Origin: Litomosoides sigmodontis
Lineage: Eukaryota; Nematoda; Chromadorea; Rhabditida; Onchocercidae
DNA: 64,000 nucleotides
Assembly: GCA_963070105.1 (NCBI GenBank)
Contig: OY718807.1
Location: 9,114,483 to 9,178,482, forward strand
Direction: 5' to 3'
A program made the translations under genes and the position numbers. Shown here one piece after another: positions 13,786 to 26,249 of the stretch. How positions within the stretch are numbered: the stretch's first letter is position 1; every line of letters begins with the position of its first letter. The notes below the pieces were generated by a model, which did no database searches, had not been told where the DNA came from, and worked only from the letters and a program-made list of their open reading frames with translations.

Positions 13786-16700
13786 ATGTGGCAGATAATT
13801 CGGATATTTTTTGCTGTATTACTGTGTACAGTAAATGATAGCGAAGCAAACAGTGTATCAGAATCGCTTGATCCGACAAATCAAGGTAAATCTTCATTAA
13901 CCATGAGTTAAGAGACTTGAAGTGCTGAAACGACTGGCTAGGTGCAGCAGCACCTCCAAATCACTCAAATGATCCAATTAAGACTTGAACTGCGCTGAAA
14001 CAACTAGTTCACTTATTTATTAAAATTTAAATCCACCAACTCTCTTTTTTTTTTTGTTTTCTCCGTCGAGTCACTTCAGCTACCTGTCAAATTCTGGAGC
14101 ATCTGCTCTGTTCGCTGACCTGACCACTAACACAAATGCAAAATGAAAGCTTTCCATGACTGATAGTGATTGTGACCTGGTCAATCCCTCCTCTCAGTGG
14201 TTGAATTAAATGAGAAAAAGTTTTGCAGAGTTAGCACTTTTGGATTGGTCATCCGGTATTCGGATATTTTACTGTGTTGACGAAGCACTGGAAATTCTTG
14301 TGGAACCGTTTAAAAATGCCTTAGTAAAATTGTTGAATAAATTTTGCACAAATGCTACTGCTTGCCGTCTTGTTAAATCGTTCGTTTCATTTCTCTTTCA
14401 TACATTTAAAATTTTTCAGAGAATTATCAAAGCTATCACAAAAAAAATTTTTTTGATTGAAGTAGTATATTTAAAATGAATATTAATCTTTCTCGTTTTT
14501 TATTTGTTTAACGTAACATACGGTTTTTCTTTTTTTTTGAAAAAAAAGTGAAATGAAATTTTAAGCATTTCTTTTTAAAATGATAAGTTTCTAAAAACAA
14601 AAAAAAAGTGAAAAATGGAAAATTTATTTTTACTACTTTCTTCAACAAATCGTTTCAATTCAATTTGTTGCTCATCAAATTTCACTTATTTCATTTATTA
14701 AATGAATCATTCACTCAACAATCCATTCTATTTCTCTAGCAATTATAATTTCGAGTTATTAATTAATTCGATGAATAAAACTCAGCATTAGTAGATACAT
14801 GTGTGATTTGAATACTGCTAAGGTTGAGCTATCCTTTTCAATTAATTATAGGGAAGCAGAAGCGTAAACGTAGAAAGGAAGAAATTAAACAGATATGAAA
14901 TTTTGAAAATTAATAAAATTAGGCAAGCGGAATTGTGTGTGGGAGCGAGTTGGCCTTTAACTTTTGAAAAAAGCATTTTGAAATTGAGAAAGAAATTGTC
15001 TGTAGCCGTCTGCCGCCTCCTCCCGCAAAACCAACTCATTGCAATATGCACTCGCTCCTCTACTGCTCTTCACTGGCCTCGCTACGTGAGGAAGTGATGA
15101 GGAGCCTAATCCATTCGCTGAACCTTCCATGCTCACATGTGAGTGGGTTATGCTTGTACACGCCCGCTCGTCGTCGAGTGCTTCGACGGTACTGCGGGTG
15201 GCCCAGTGGTTTGCGTTGGAAGCACAGGAAGAAGCTAAGGCTCTGATCCTACTACTACTCGGTCAGGCTATTCAGTTACCGATGCGTGTGACGCGTATGC
15301 ATGAGTGTCAGTGGTCGTGTAAAGGTGTTGGACAAACCATCAAAGTTCAGATTTCGATAGAATGAATTTAAATCCTTGTTGTTGCTATTAATTGACACAA
15401 GAGTTACCGGAATATCGGTATGCTACAGAGTGTCATTTAAACCGGATTACATTGTTTTGCTTGATGGATATCCGAAAGTGAATTATGGTGCGGTGCAATT
15501 TCGATTTGTCATTGTTTTACCACCGAGTGCTGTACCCATGGATTATTTGCGGCGACCGTTACTTACACGAGAAATTTTGTCAAGTAATTAAACTTTTCTT
15601 TTCGAATATTTTCAAAAGAAAACATATTTCACTTTGCTAAAACAATAAGAACAAAATGACAAATTTAAACTTTTACGCGATTTTTGATGACATTTCCGCA
15701 CATCCAATGGTACTTTCACTAATGAAACTGTAAGTGCGTTGGCGGACTGTCTATTGCTTATCAACTAGGTCATTTTCAAGGCTAATTCACTCATAATTTA
15801 GGATTGTGTTTTGGGTGATTGGCTAACGTGAAATAATTCATTCATAACTTCTATTTCATATACCTTTCCCTCCAACATAGTCTAACGTGACGTGATGGAG
15901 ATTGTTTAACTTTGTTACAAATTGTTAAAATTTAAAATTTAACTCATTTTTTTCGTTGCATTAATTTACATTAAAATTCATGAGGAAAAAAACAGATTTT
16001 CTGAATGCATCAATCAATGAATTTGAGCGAGAGTTTGGCTGGAAGGTTAGCAGCTACGAGCAGTTTCCGAGATTTGATTCCGTCACGGAATTCATGAATA
16101 TCGCACTAATTCCGATTGGATTCACTCTTCTAATGCTAATGCTTCTACTTGCTTACTGGTCGTCCAGGATTAGGTAAGCGAACATTTCAAATATTTTCGC
16201 ATTTTTCATTAATTTCACATTCTATCAAATGTTCAAATTGAACTATTTATATTTATTAACGTTTCATTTTGGTTTCGTTTTGTAGTTCAAATGAAATATT
16301 TGACAAAAAAAATTCATCAGTGAAGATAAGTTAATGAATTTTACTGTACTTACACTTACAGTCGTTCAACTGGTGGCACTATCGACGAATGGTTTACTAC
16401 TCGAACAAGTGGTGGTAAGAGTACGGCTATGAAGTAAGTTTTGTGCTTGAAATTATAATATCAACCGTAACGTAGAAGTTAGCAAAAGCGATTGCTTGTT
16501 AATGTGAAAAAGAAAGCAAAGTTATAGTCAAATAATTACTGATAGTAGTAATATAAGTGATTAAGCTTAGCCGATTAAAAAAAAACACACAGGAATAAAT
16601 TGACAAAAAATTAAAAAACTATTAAACTTTGCAAATTACAATTCCAGAATTTTTTCTTCGCTAATTATTGAAATTGCAGAAGAACGTTGGAAATTATTGA

Positions 16701-17224
16701 AGAGCAAAAAATTTTATTCGCTCAAAAGAATGGACGAAAAGAGTCACGTCATTCTACAGTCTCAATGCAAACAAATTCCGGAATATCAGAAACGGAAGGG
16801 TATAAATCGGATCATGTTGACTTGTCGAGGAATGAAATTACGAAAGATTGGGAGCACAGGTATTGAATTCAGATTATTTAGAACATTTTTTCTTGACATT
16901 TTTTTTCACCTGAAAGCTTTTGACAAAATATGAGGAAGTGTATGAAAAACAAAATGAAAAAATTAGAAATTGTAATTTTCATAAATTTACCTCACTGCTT
17001 CTGTACGCATAATTTCTGGATGAAGGAGAAGTGTGATATGGAAAATGATATGTGCATTTAGCACTTACTTTAGGTTATCGTTGGAGCGGGCACCATTACA
17101 CCGTACAATAATACAGTCTGAAAGTACATCAACGTTAAGTTCAACCTCTCCTTTCAGAAATTTCGGGTAAGTTAGCATTGACTATTGACGGCTTCTTTTC
17201 ACCTTTCTACACTTGCGCCTCTCC

Positions 17225-17256
<32 letters not shown>

Positions 17257-17642
17257 AAACAATTTTGAAATTTTGAAATAGTATCACTGTTTCCTGCTAA
17301 GTAATTCAATTGAACATGATAAGCACAGATCAGTTTACTGCTAAATTGTTTATCATGTCATTAGGTGCAACTTCCTTTTTGTTTCATTCCTAATTATTTT
17401 GCTTTTGTTGGTTTTTCAAGTTTGCCTGATTTGTTAGTTTCTGGTGGTTGGATTATAGTTTATGAATTTGCAGTGGAAGGCGAGTGTCTCATCGTCGACT
17501 GAGCTCAATCGATGACGGTAATTATAATAACAAACGATATCGCAAAAAGCGATTCAATTCAAAAACAAAACGACTTGCGCAACAGCATTGGAAATTAACA
17601 AGTATCGCATTGAGTGGATTTGGAAGATCTCGAAGATACTGA
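13786..17642 (+). CDS. Unrecognised type I membrane protein, ten exons, about 463 residues
   Basis: I do not recognise the family. Exons read as 13786-13885, 14229-14323, 14852-15085, 15207-15324, 15431-15583, 15996-16173, 16362-16433, 16680-16859, 17074-17166 and 17474-17642; every junction is in frame across phases 0, 1 and 2, ending at TGA 17640-17642. The N-terminus MWQIIRIFFAVLLCTV is a signal peptide. An ectodomain of about 240 residues contains several Cys and an N-glycosylation sequon (NASI near residue 237). A membrane span (IALIPIGFTLLMLMLLLAYW, about residues 269-288) follows, then a roughly 175-residue cytoplasmic tail rich in Ser, Thr and Arg with basic clusters (KRYRKKRF). Topology resembles alpha/epsilon-sarcoglycan, but I see no diagnostic motif of that family. 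Exon 2 could alternatively end at 14371 (also phase 0). The exon 6 acceptor is purine-rich (AAAAAAACAG). The first two junctions are the least secure. Confidence 0.7.
17226..17259. repeat. Homopolymer run C21-A13
   Basis: Twenty-one C followed by thirteen A inside the last intron of the membrane protein gene. This is prone to slippage and to sequencing error. Confidence 0.95.
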
Positions 17643-18350
17643 GGTAAAATATTTTGGAAATTACTTCGTGCTACAGGTTATTTGCTACTGATCAATTATG
17701 AATGAATTATGCCTTTTTTTCAGATCCTTTATGTGATTTAAATAAAACTCTCTTCTTAGTGCTCCTGCAACCCGATTCTCAAATATCAGTAGTAATTCAT
17801 CAGATGTACGCAAACAACGTCTTCATCGAAGCGTTTTAGTAACCAAAAAACGTTGCAATTTTTTGTTACACATAGCTTATGTAAAATACCTCTTGACATG
17901 ATTCTTAAAATTCTCTAAAACTAATTGACCAACAAATGAATGCTCGATTTTCAGTAGCCAACAAATCTTAATATCTTACTGTTTGCTTTTATGGTTTGAT
18001 AGGAACGGATGTTATGCACATTATAACTTCTACATCAAAGGATTCTCCAAAACTAAATTTCAAAAGCTAGCACTATTTTGCGGTACTTTCACCTAGATGA
18101 ACATTCTACAAATTCTACTTGTACTGAAATTTTATTCTAATTGCTTCAAATTTTATTTCACACATTAGAATAATGACACTCAAATTTACAGAAACAGCGA
18201 ACTAACTAATAAAGTCATGATTCTGACCAGTTGTAGTAGGCATAAAAAAATATATGCAATCTAAATAAATATTTTGCAAAAATGAATCACACAAAACTAC
18301 CATCACATTACTTGTGCATACGCAAACGGAAATAAATATATTGGTTTCAT
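17643..18350. other. Tail-to-tail 3' spacer
   Basis: About 700 bp between two convergent genes, holding the 3'UTRs of both. No other feature is seen. Confidence 0.5.
17741..17746 (+). terminator. Candidate polyadenylation signal AATAAA
   Basis: AATAAA about 100 nt after the stop of the type I membrane protein gene, in the tail-to-tail spacer shared with adenylate kinase. Confidence 0.4.
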
Positions 18351-20319
18351 TCATTTCCCTATAGCTTCATCGAGATGTTGTTGAACAACGCTGAAAATTT
18401 CATCCACTGTTCCCTCAGACGGAATCTGTAAAATACCATTTAATGCTTCACATTTCATATTTTTGAACATTTTCTCTTAGTACAAACAGTTTTATTTTTA
18501 TCTGAAATACTCTTAAATGTTGCACTTATAAAGTGTTCTTCCAAATCAATTCCACATAATTCATTTTTACTCATTGGTAATCTTTATATTACTTAATTAA
18601 CACAATAATTTTGAATGACTGTCTTCAATGCAAATCATGTAATATAGTTTACAAAATCAAATATAGTTTACAAAATTATGGTTTTGGAATGGGGAGCAGA
18701 AAAAACATTACAAAGGTTGAGAAAGCGAGAGTTATTTGTGCAATAATTCACAAAGAAATAAATTCAAGTAGTCGATTTTTCAAGTCAATAAGGCTTTAAA
18801 ATTTTAGTTAACACTTTCTTAAATCAGAAAATTTCATTTCGAACTGATTAACAATAACTTTTACGAAAGTGACAATTACGAAAAATGGTATTGTAAGCGA
18901 TACGCTTAAAAAAAAATCTTACCTTTACTAACTTTCCTTGCTTCTCGTAGTAATCGACAACCGGACTAGTGGAAGTTATGTACGTATGAAGTCGTTTCTT
19001 GATCGTATCAATGTTATCATCTACACGTCCACTAGAGCAATGAAAACAGGAAAGCTAATCAGAAAATTGCGAAGTAATCCTAATGCAAGTCAAGCGTCCC
19101 TCCAGCGATTCATAAATTTTCACTTAATCGATAAAGTTGGATAAAAAAGAAAACCTTGTTTCGGCTCTATGCAAGCAACGCTTGACCAGAGTATCTTCAC
19201 TGACATCAAAAAACAATACCAATTTAGCTGGTTGAATCTGAAATTTATATTTTAGATTAAATGTTCCTTCCAAACCTGCATTTTAACGAACAGAGTTACT
19301 TATTTCAACAATGCCAATATTCCTTCTAACTTGCAACCTTAGACAACTCGAACATTTCTATGAAGCAAGTCTTATCCAAAAAAACTTGAAGTACTGCTAC
19401 AAATAAATTATGTTCACAAATATTCTTAGTTGAATCTGTTCGTTGCAGAGACTGAACTTCCTTGAGGGAACCGTATTTTATCATTTTTTCGGAAATTAGC
19501 CGCTACAGAACAGAAACAAACTTCTATCGCTGTAGAAGAAAGTTATTAACTTCATTTTCGAATTGTTCGCCTTGTTTTACTTCTCGTGGATAACCATCGA
19601 TCAAGAAACCTTTGGAACCTTTTGCCACCGCTTGAACCATAGCTTCTTTAATCAAATCTAGTACTATCTCCTGAATGAAAGACGAATTTAATCGTGGTAC
19701 CTAGGACACGCACTTCTGCATGTAATATTACACATAAAGGAGTTAGAGTCAATTTATACAACTCTTATAGGAAAGGAAAAATATTGCACCAGTGGAACGA
19801 GTTCTCCATTTTCCATCATCTTATTGAGTTCCGATCCACGTGGTGATCCAGACTTCACTTCAGCACGCAGCAAATCACCCGAGCTGAGATGTGTCAAGCC
19901 GTACTTTGCCACGATCTTATCACATTGTGTTCCTTTGCCAGATCCAGGACCTCCTGATGACAAATATAATGCATCACTAAGCTTTTAGAAGCAATAAAAC
20001 AATAAAACTCAACGTTTAAAACTTTTAAAAATTGATATTTCACCATACTAAAGTAAATTACATCAAATCACATCTACTTAGCCATACATGTTTGAGTGCT
20101 TATGCATTTTTTTTTTAAGTAATATATCTTTATTCGTCTTTGACTTGAATCAGTGAGCAAAGACATGAAAACAAACGCAATCTAATTTCAAGCTTCTTTC
20201 AATAAGCTCTCATTTTTTGCTTCAAAAGTACTTCATTCTAGCTTACCAACAATAAAAAAGATTGGAACATTGGCATTTTTCAACGGTGTGAGGTCAATGT
20301 TTTTGCGTTCAATTGGAGC
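18351..20319 (-). CDS. AK1: Adenylate kinase isoenzyme 1 (AK1, short form)
   Basis: Cytosolic nucleoside monophosphate kinase, ATP + AMP to 2 ADP. Exons, 5' to 3' on the minus strand: 20319-20247, 19953-19790, 19670-19551, 19237-19155, 19031-18923 and 18425-18351 (stop TGA at 18351-18353). All junctions keep frame and give 206-207 residues, close to the family's 194-210. Motifs: P-loop [11 protein letters not shown] (about residues 25-35), [11 protein letters not shown], the AMP-site segment [29 protein letters not shown], and SGRVDDN with the short-type LID. The initiator exon is unresolved: the first recognised exon begins in phase 0 with APIERKN and lacks Met. A candidate is ATG at 20459-20457 on the minus strand, giving M-APIERKN if the GT at 20456-20455 acts as donor. 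Identity is very secure; only the start is open. Confidence 0.95.
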
Positions 20320-20459
20320 CTAAAAAAATATCGAATAACACAAACAACAATTATAATACTAAATTTAACCATTTTTTCATGCTCTTCTTGTTCTGAGACT
20401 ACTTTTAGCAGAAATACTAATTCATTTGCTAAAGTAAGCAAAAAAAGAAAACGAACCAT

Positions 20460-21980
20460 TTAAATTGCTGCGAAAATTGGTTTGAAATATTTCCACTTCT
20501 ATACTTTATCGAATCGTACAACTGCACGCTGTCTAACGCTACTCTTTTGAACAGTGAAAGTGAAAATTGAAAATGCTTGAGATGATCAGTTGGCTGGTTG
20601 AGAGATCGAAATATCAATTAAGCCTCAATTCACCTCACTTTCTTCCACTTCAACTCAACTCGATGTTCAAGCTTTGTATGTTCGTCTGGTTGTGTTAGCC
20701 TGCAACAACAACCTACTAATGAAAAAGAATGAAATAAGAAAACAACGATCTCGAGAAAGCGGAAACGCTTAACATAACATATATTTCCAGTCAAAAAAAA
20801 TGAAAACATAAAAACAATCCAATTAAAATTTGTAAACAATGCCATACAAGAAATTTTCAGCGGAAAAAAAAGCATAAAAAGGAAGCAAAAAAAATTTAAC
20901 AAAAAAAAGAAAGAAAAATATGCAAATAAGAGAGAAAGAAGAAAATGTGTTGAAGAATTCGAGTCAAAGTTGTACAACTTGTTGCAACGTCACAGTCCTT
21001 AATAGAACTTAAATTCTATTCACTCACTTATCATCGACATTATCATCCTTATCAGTACCATTCCCTAACAGTAGTAATGATAAGCAGCAATTCATAATGT
21101 TAAAGAATATAAAAACTGATAAATAAATGCCACTTCTACATGCATAATCACCTCATGGATAAATTATTAATAACAGACTAGTAGGACGGAAAGAAGCAAC
21201 TGCTAATAACATGCTATTCATTCATTATTAAGTACGATTTATTGATTAGTTCGGGATAAAAAAAAGGAAATGTTACAAATGAGAAAAACAAAAGACAAAA
21301 ATGTAAAATTTTAATAAAAATTTTAAAAATTATATCTATTCAATGCAGCTTTTCTCCTCCTCTCATGCACATGCACACAATACACTTGGGCGAAAAACTA
21401 CAACTATTTTTACGAGGGACAGAGAGATAGAGGGGAGGGTGAGGGAGAGGAGAGAGAGCGAGCGAGAGCGAGAGAATTGATTATCCAGAATTGATTGATA
21501 ATTAATTGCTTCTACGCAAAAAAGATGACAGTTTGACATTCACGGAATTGATACACTTGCTGTATAATTCATTCTAAAAAAAATTATTCGGAAGGAAGGG
21601 ATGGAAAGAGAGGGAGAGAGAGAGAGAGAGAGTGAGTGAGTGAGTGATAAGACGAATGGGGAAAGAGAAGGAAAAGAATAGAAATTTAATTGTGAATGAA
21701 AACTTTTTCTCAATATTTCAAACTTCTTTTTTTTGTCTAACAATTAAGAGAGCGGGAATTCTATGCCACTTGACACTTAGCGATTCACCAATTTATCACA
21801 CTGTCATTTTTGATAATTTAAAGATGAAACGAAGTTGAAGAGAGGGAGAGAGCAGAGGTAATTGGTAGGAAGCAAACTATCAGCATCAGCATTATCACGA
21901 TATTAATTTTGATTTAAATTTGACTTTTTTCTTTCTTCAAAAAAAGAAACGAATATTCATATTCACATAGTACTCGCTGC

Positions 21981-22020
<40 letters not shown>

Positions 22021-22097
22021 CAGGAAGTGAATATAACTATACAATTTTCAAAATATTTATTATCGGAGAAAATAAAACATGACGCGTGTAGAATGAA
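20460..22097. other. Spacer with GA microsatellites
   Basis: Between adenylate kinase and the REEP gene, both minus strand. It contains (GA)n tracts at about 21421-21473, 21602-21646 and 21985-22020. Long frames are low complexity; no exon is supported. Confidence 0.5.
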
Positions 22098-23839
22098 TCA
22101 TTTTCTCATAACAAATTGAATACTCTTCTCAATATTCTTAGTAAAACTTTTGATGAAATCACGATAGATTAAATCAGCTCCTTTAATTAATGGCAGTAAT
22201 AGATAGATTGTGATGATAATTTTAATTGACCAATACGCTGTCCAGTTCTTTAGATAGTGATGAAAGAATACATCCAACATTGCTAGCCAACCAAAAACAA
22301 TCCAATATCTGAATACACCCATTAAAAATATAATAATCTTTTATTTTTTGAAAAAAAAAGGATTGGAATACTGAATTTTACACTTCATGAAATATGATTA
22401 GCTGCAAAATTTCTAGAATTAAAGAATTATTAAATTTCTCTTTGAATTTTTTTTATTTTTCTTTTTTTTTTTGTTAAATATAATCTCTAAGTGATATTTG
22501 TTTGAAAACAACAAGGAAAAAAATATATAGCATTCCATTCCTACTAATTTATGGTAATACTTGGAGGGATTATTGAGTGCCAAAAGAGTTGACTATAAGA
22601 ATAAGAAAGTAATGCCATCGTCCATCATACTAATGAACGATCGGATGCATCAATCGATTATCGACGATCAGTGCGATTGATGCACTCGATCGATCAACCA
22701 ATGCCTCCTATCTAAACCTACGACACTTCGGTCTACCTGAACTTTTAGCAGTTAAGTTTGCCGCAGTGAATGTTACTGCATTTGGAATACAGTGAATTTC
22801 GATTGCAATAACATTCCACTATGGCAAAATCCCCGATAATCTACTAACCGATTTAGTCACATAAAGTAATTTATCTGCTTAGGTACAACTAATTGACTGT
22901 AACTTTCGATGTTTTAAAATTATAATGATCGCATAAATTTTAGCAATTTTGAATACTTACCGATAGAATAATTTTTTTCTTTTAATTAAAAATTGATTAA
23001 TTGTTGAAAAATGTAAAAAGTTATTTACCTAAGCCAACTTCTGCACGCACTAAGGCCACGACTTTCATAAGTTGCATGTGTTTTAAACATAGGATAACCA
23101 ATGCCCTGAAAAATTGATAAGTGAGAGAGAGAGAGAGAGGAGCAAAATTTCACTAAGCAATGAAGTATACCATAATGTAATATATGAGTTTTGCTAGATC
23201 ACCACTTAGAATATAAAAACAAAATACTCCAGTTAACATATAAAATGCGATCAATCGTGAGATGCCGAGTTTTTTCTCCAAAAATGTCCAGCTGAAATGA
23301 ATTTTTGTTGAAAATTTTAAAAAAGGAATTGTCATCTTTCATGACTTTTTCATTTTCTCAAGTACATTAATAAAAATTGAAAGTGTTCTAAACGTTATGT
23401 CAAAAGCCTCACAGTACGTTTTTATTTCTTTAACAAACAAAAACAAAAGGAAGAAAATAAAAATAGTGGGATAAGTTCATGTTTCATCAATCAATCAAAC
23501 AATCATCACCATCATCATCTAATGGATTTCTATCAATGCCTAAGCAATGTGAAATATAAAAATTGTGTAAATTTCGAAATTAGATCTATCAAAGAGTTAA
23601 TGAGAATACATTGTTTTTAAAAAAATATTTAAATTCAACAGCAAAATCTTCTACCATTGGTTGCACCATCTGTTATCGCTGTCATACAGATAATTGATTA
23701 CGATCGTATGAATATTCTCAGGTGTTAAATCCCACCAATATTGCACCAAAATATCGCTTGATTTACGTCCAACAATTATATTTTTCATTCCAAAAACTAA
23801 ATTTGCAAAAAGAAACAAGCGCAATATGACTGACATCAT
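22098..23839 (-). CDS. REEP/DP1/Yop1 (TB2-HVA22) family ER membrane-shaping protein
   Basis: Reticulon-like hairpin protein that curves ER tubules. Exons on the minus strand: 23839-23655, 23291-23171, 23105-23029 and 22308-22098 (stop TGA at 22098-22100); phases agree, giving about 197 residues. Seen: WTFLEKKLGISRLIAFYMLT (family FLEKKTG-type entry), a first hydrophobic hairpin, GIGYPMFKTHATYESRG (family GxGYPxY..K.iEs), SWLRYWIVFGWLAMLDVFF (family WLtYWvvyg), and KGADLIYRDFIKSF (GaellY-type end). Length fits REEP5/6-like members without a long tail. The first 20 residues (MMSVILRLFLFANLVFG) are hydrophobic, which is unusual, so the true start may be an inner Met or another 5' exon. The family call is secure; the orthology group is not resolved. 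Confidence 0.9.
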
Positions 23840-24878
23840 TTTTAAAGAAAGATTGAAGTGATTTAATTTTCCAAAAATTGTTATAGATTTGTTTGATAGT
23901 TGTGCAACACATTAAATCTTCGAGTAATTACAAATTACATAACTATACAGTTCTACATATGGATTTTTTTCCCTTTAGTGCTCAAAGTATAAATTAAAAT
24001 CATTTGCAATACTGCAATTAAGTTATTACTGTATTTCGAGACAAAGAATAAACCAAAGTTTACACTAATTAGCCTGCAGCAATCGGTCATCATATTCGAC
24101 GAATGAAAAAGCCTCATTAAATCCTATAGTAATAGGAAAACTGCAAAATTAACTACTCCCATCCGTTCCACTCCCGTTGGCACTAAACTATTCACTGGCA
24201 GCGTAAACTTATAAATTTAAATTTCAATAATATTCAGAAAAAACGGATTTTCCTAAAATTTTTTCCTCGTTTATAACTATACAAAACAGCACATTTGTTC
24301 GATTTCCTAGAAATTTTCCTCTGCCAGTAAAAAGAGCTATTACAGAAACATTTCGATTTTGAGATTTCAAATTTCAGCTGCTTTGATGCAAGAATAAGAT
24401 GAAATTTTCATACATGAAAGGTTGGAAGAATGGTCCGAACTAAACGAAATTGTTCGTTCGCTATGCATGGGCTAAAAATAACCGCATTTTGAAGCATTAA
24501 AAATAAGATTAAAAATGAATAAAATCATTTCAAGCAACCTCATATGTTTCATTGTAAGCAATCCTAATACGATCCAAAAGCAATGAAGCTGTCATTCGAA
24601 AAGAGATTAAGAAAGACGACGGAGAAGCTTTCTGCTCAGCGGAAACCTAATCAAGCCTTTTTGTTATGAAATCATAGCATAATTAGGTCAAATCAATTTA
24701 AAAAAACAAGAATGAAAAAAAATCTTTTGCGAATGAAAATGCAACTATAAAGAAATTAAAGACTAGATTAAAAACTTGTATTTTGTATATGCTTGTTCCC
24801 TAAAACTAAGCTAACTCATTTTAATATAAAAAATAAAATCCTACCAAAAAATTTTAATGCATTTAAGAAAGAAAGGTT
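23840..24878. other. Gene-free spacer
   Basis: About 1 kb of AT-rich DNA, 5' of the REEP gene. No exon or regulatory motif could be supported. Confidence 0.4.
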
Positions 24879-25223
24879 TTAATTAAACAAAAAAGTAGTA
24901 AAATTTACACTGATTGAAGTATTAGATGTTACACCCTGTAGCATCGTGTCCGGTGATACTGATCGTTTGTAAGGACTGATGGAACTCGAAGTGAATATCG
25001 ATTTACTTCCATGGCTTACTTCCTCATTTAAGCTTCTTCTATCAATTTCAACAGCTGTCTTTAGCATTTCATCGGAGTCAAGATGCGGCAATGTTCCAGG
25101 ACGCTGAATATGTTGCGAATGCTCAAGTAATGTTTTATCATGATTTCCTCCACTGATTGTAACTGCTGATTCTTTCTTCGGTATCCTTTTACGCGTGCCA
25201 GCATACTTTTTAGCTATTAAATT
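24879..25223 (-). CDS. Unassigned exon-like open frame, Ser/Thr-rich C-terminus
   Basis: On the minus strand a phase-0 open frame of 114 codons follows a TTTGTAG acceptor and runs to TAA at 24879-24881. It begins NLIAKKYAGTRKRIPKKES and includes SSSISPYKRSVSPD. The composition (charged, Ser/Pro, few chance-type residues) is unlike surrounding noncoding frames, so it could be the last exon of a gene or an alternative 3' exon. No Met start or upstream exon could be linked: BUD13 lies upstream on the same strand and REEP downstream, and neither joins in phase. Function unknown. Confidence 0.35.
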   Translation of the reverse strand, partial: NLIAKKYAGTRKRIPKKESAVTISGGNHDKTLLEHSQHIQRPGTLPHLDSDEMLKTAVEIDRRSLNEEVSHGSKSIFTSSSISPYKRSVSPDTMLQGVTSNTSISVNFTTFLFN

Positions 25224-26249
25224 CTACAAACTATTTCACCGATCAATACCATACCATATAAAGAGGATCATACTGTAGTATTAGGCCTACCAATACATTT
25301 ACTCCTCCTCTCGTAAATGATTAATTTCTTCTCAAAAATTTCCACAGGTAAAGATGATTTCCCTCAAAAAGTTAAAGGTGAAAACAAAGGCAACAAACTT
25401 CTCACAACGATATCACCAATTCAATTGCATTCTTTTTCATTCATAAGAAGAAACTCACACCTTAAACACTTCCATCTTTCAATGTTTAATCTAATATCAA
25501 AATTCTGCAGCAAACAAAACCGCAACCAATCAAATGAATCGAATAAATTAAAATTAGCAAAGCAAACTTTTTCTACATTTTATGAAAAATTTGAAGAGTG
25601 AAATTTACTTTTTATAACAAGAGAATGTTGCATATGCTTTACTGATCAAACAATTAATACAAAATGCAATTCGGAGAGAAAAAAAGTATGAGTAAAAAAT
25701 TATTAGCTCTGTAGTCAGGTGGCAACAGCTGCATTTATTTTTATTACCTGTCAAGAAACTATGGTATTGAAATCATCAAATCATTTGTTTAATCTCTTCC
25801 ATCAATCGAGAATTCAGTCATGGAAAGTGTTATATGGTGATAGCAAACTAAAAGATTGTCTAGGGAATGCTCCTCATCATTTGTTAATATTGTTTAAACT
25901 GTTACTGTTTTTACATCACGATAAGTAAAATTCCATCAGTGTACTACATCAACATCAACAATCTTACAGTGAATATCAAAAAAATAGCAACAACAGAACA
26001 AAATAAAGAACTTCCTAAAATTTCCCAAATGCTGTCGTTAAATTTTTACCCTTTAATTAATAACTTCAAATTATACCCAGACATAGAAGATGGATGAACA
26101 GTACATCAAAATACGCTAATACGTAAATATCTATCGAGAAAACGGCCAGTTGTATTAGTAGGGAAATTATTAATACTTTAATGTAATAAGCTTTCATTTT
26201 CAGAGTACAATCGGGAGCTTCGCATACATCCAAACAAAATTAAAAAAAA
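25224..26249. other. Gene-free spacer downstream of BUD13
   Basis: AT-rich, likely including the BUD13 3'UTR. Plus-strand frames at 25317-25601 and 25719-25928 lack splice or homology support. Confidence 0.4.

Noticed and set aside
13786..17642. Calling the type I membrane protein an alpha/epsilon-sarcoglycan
   Set aside because: Topology and length are similar, but the cadherin-like core and conserved Cys pattern of that family could not be found.
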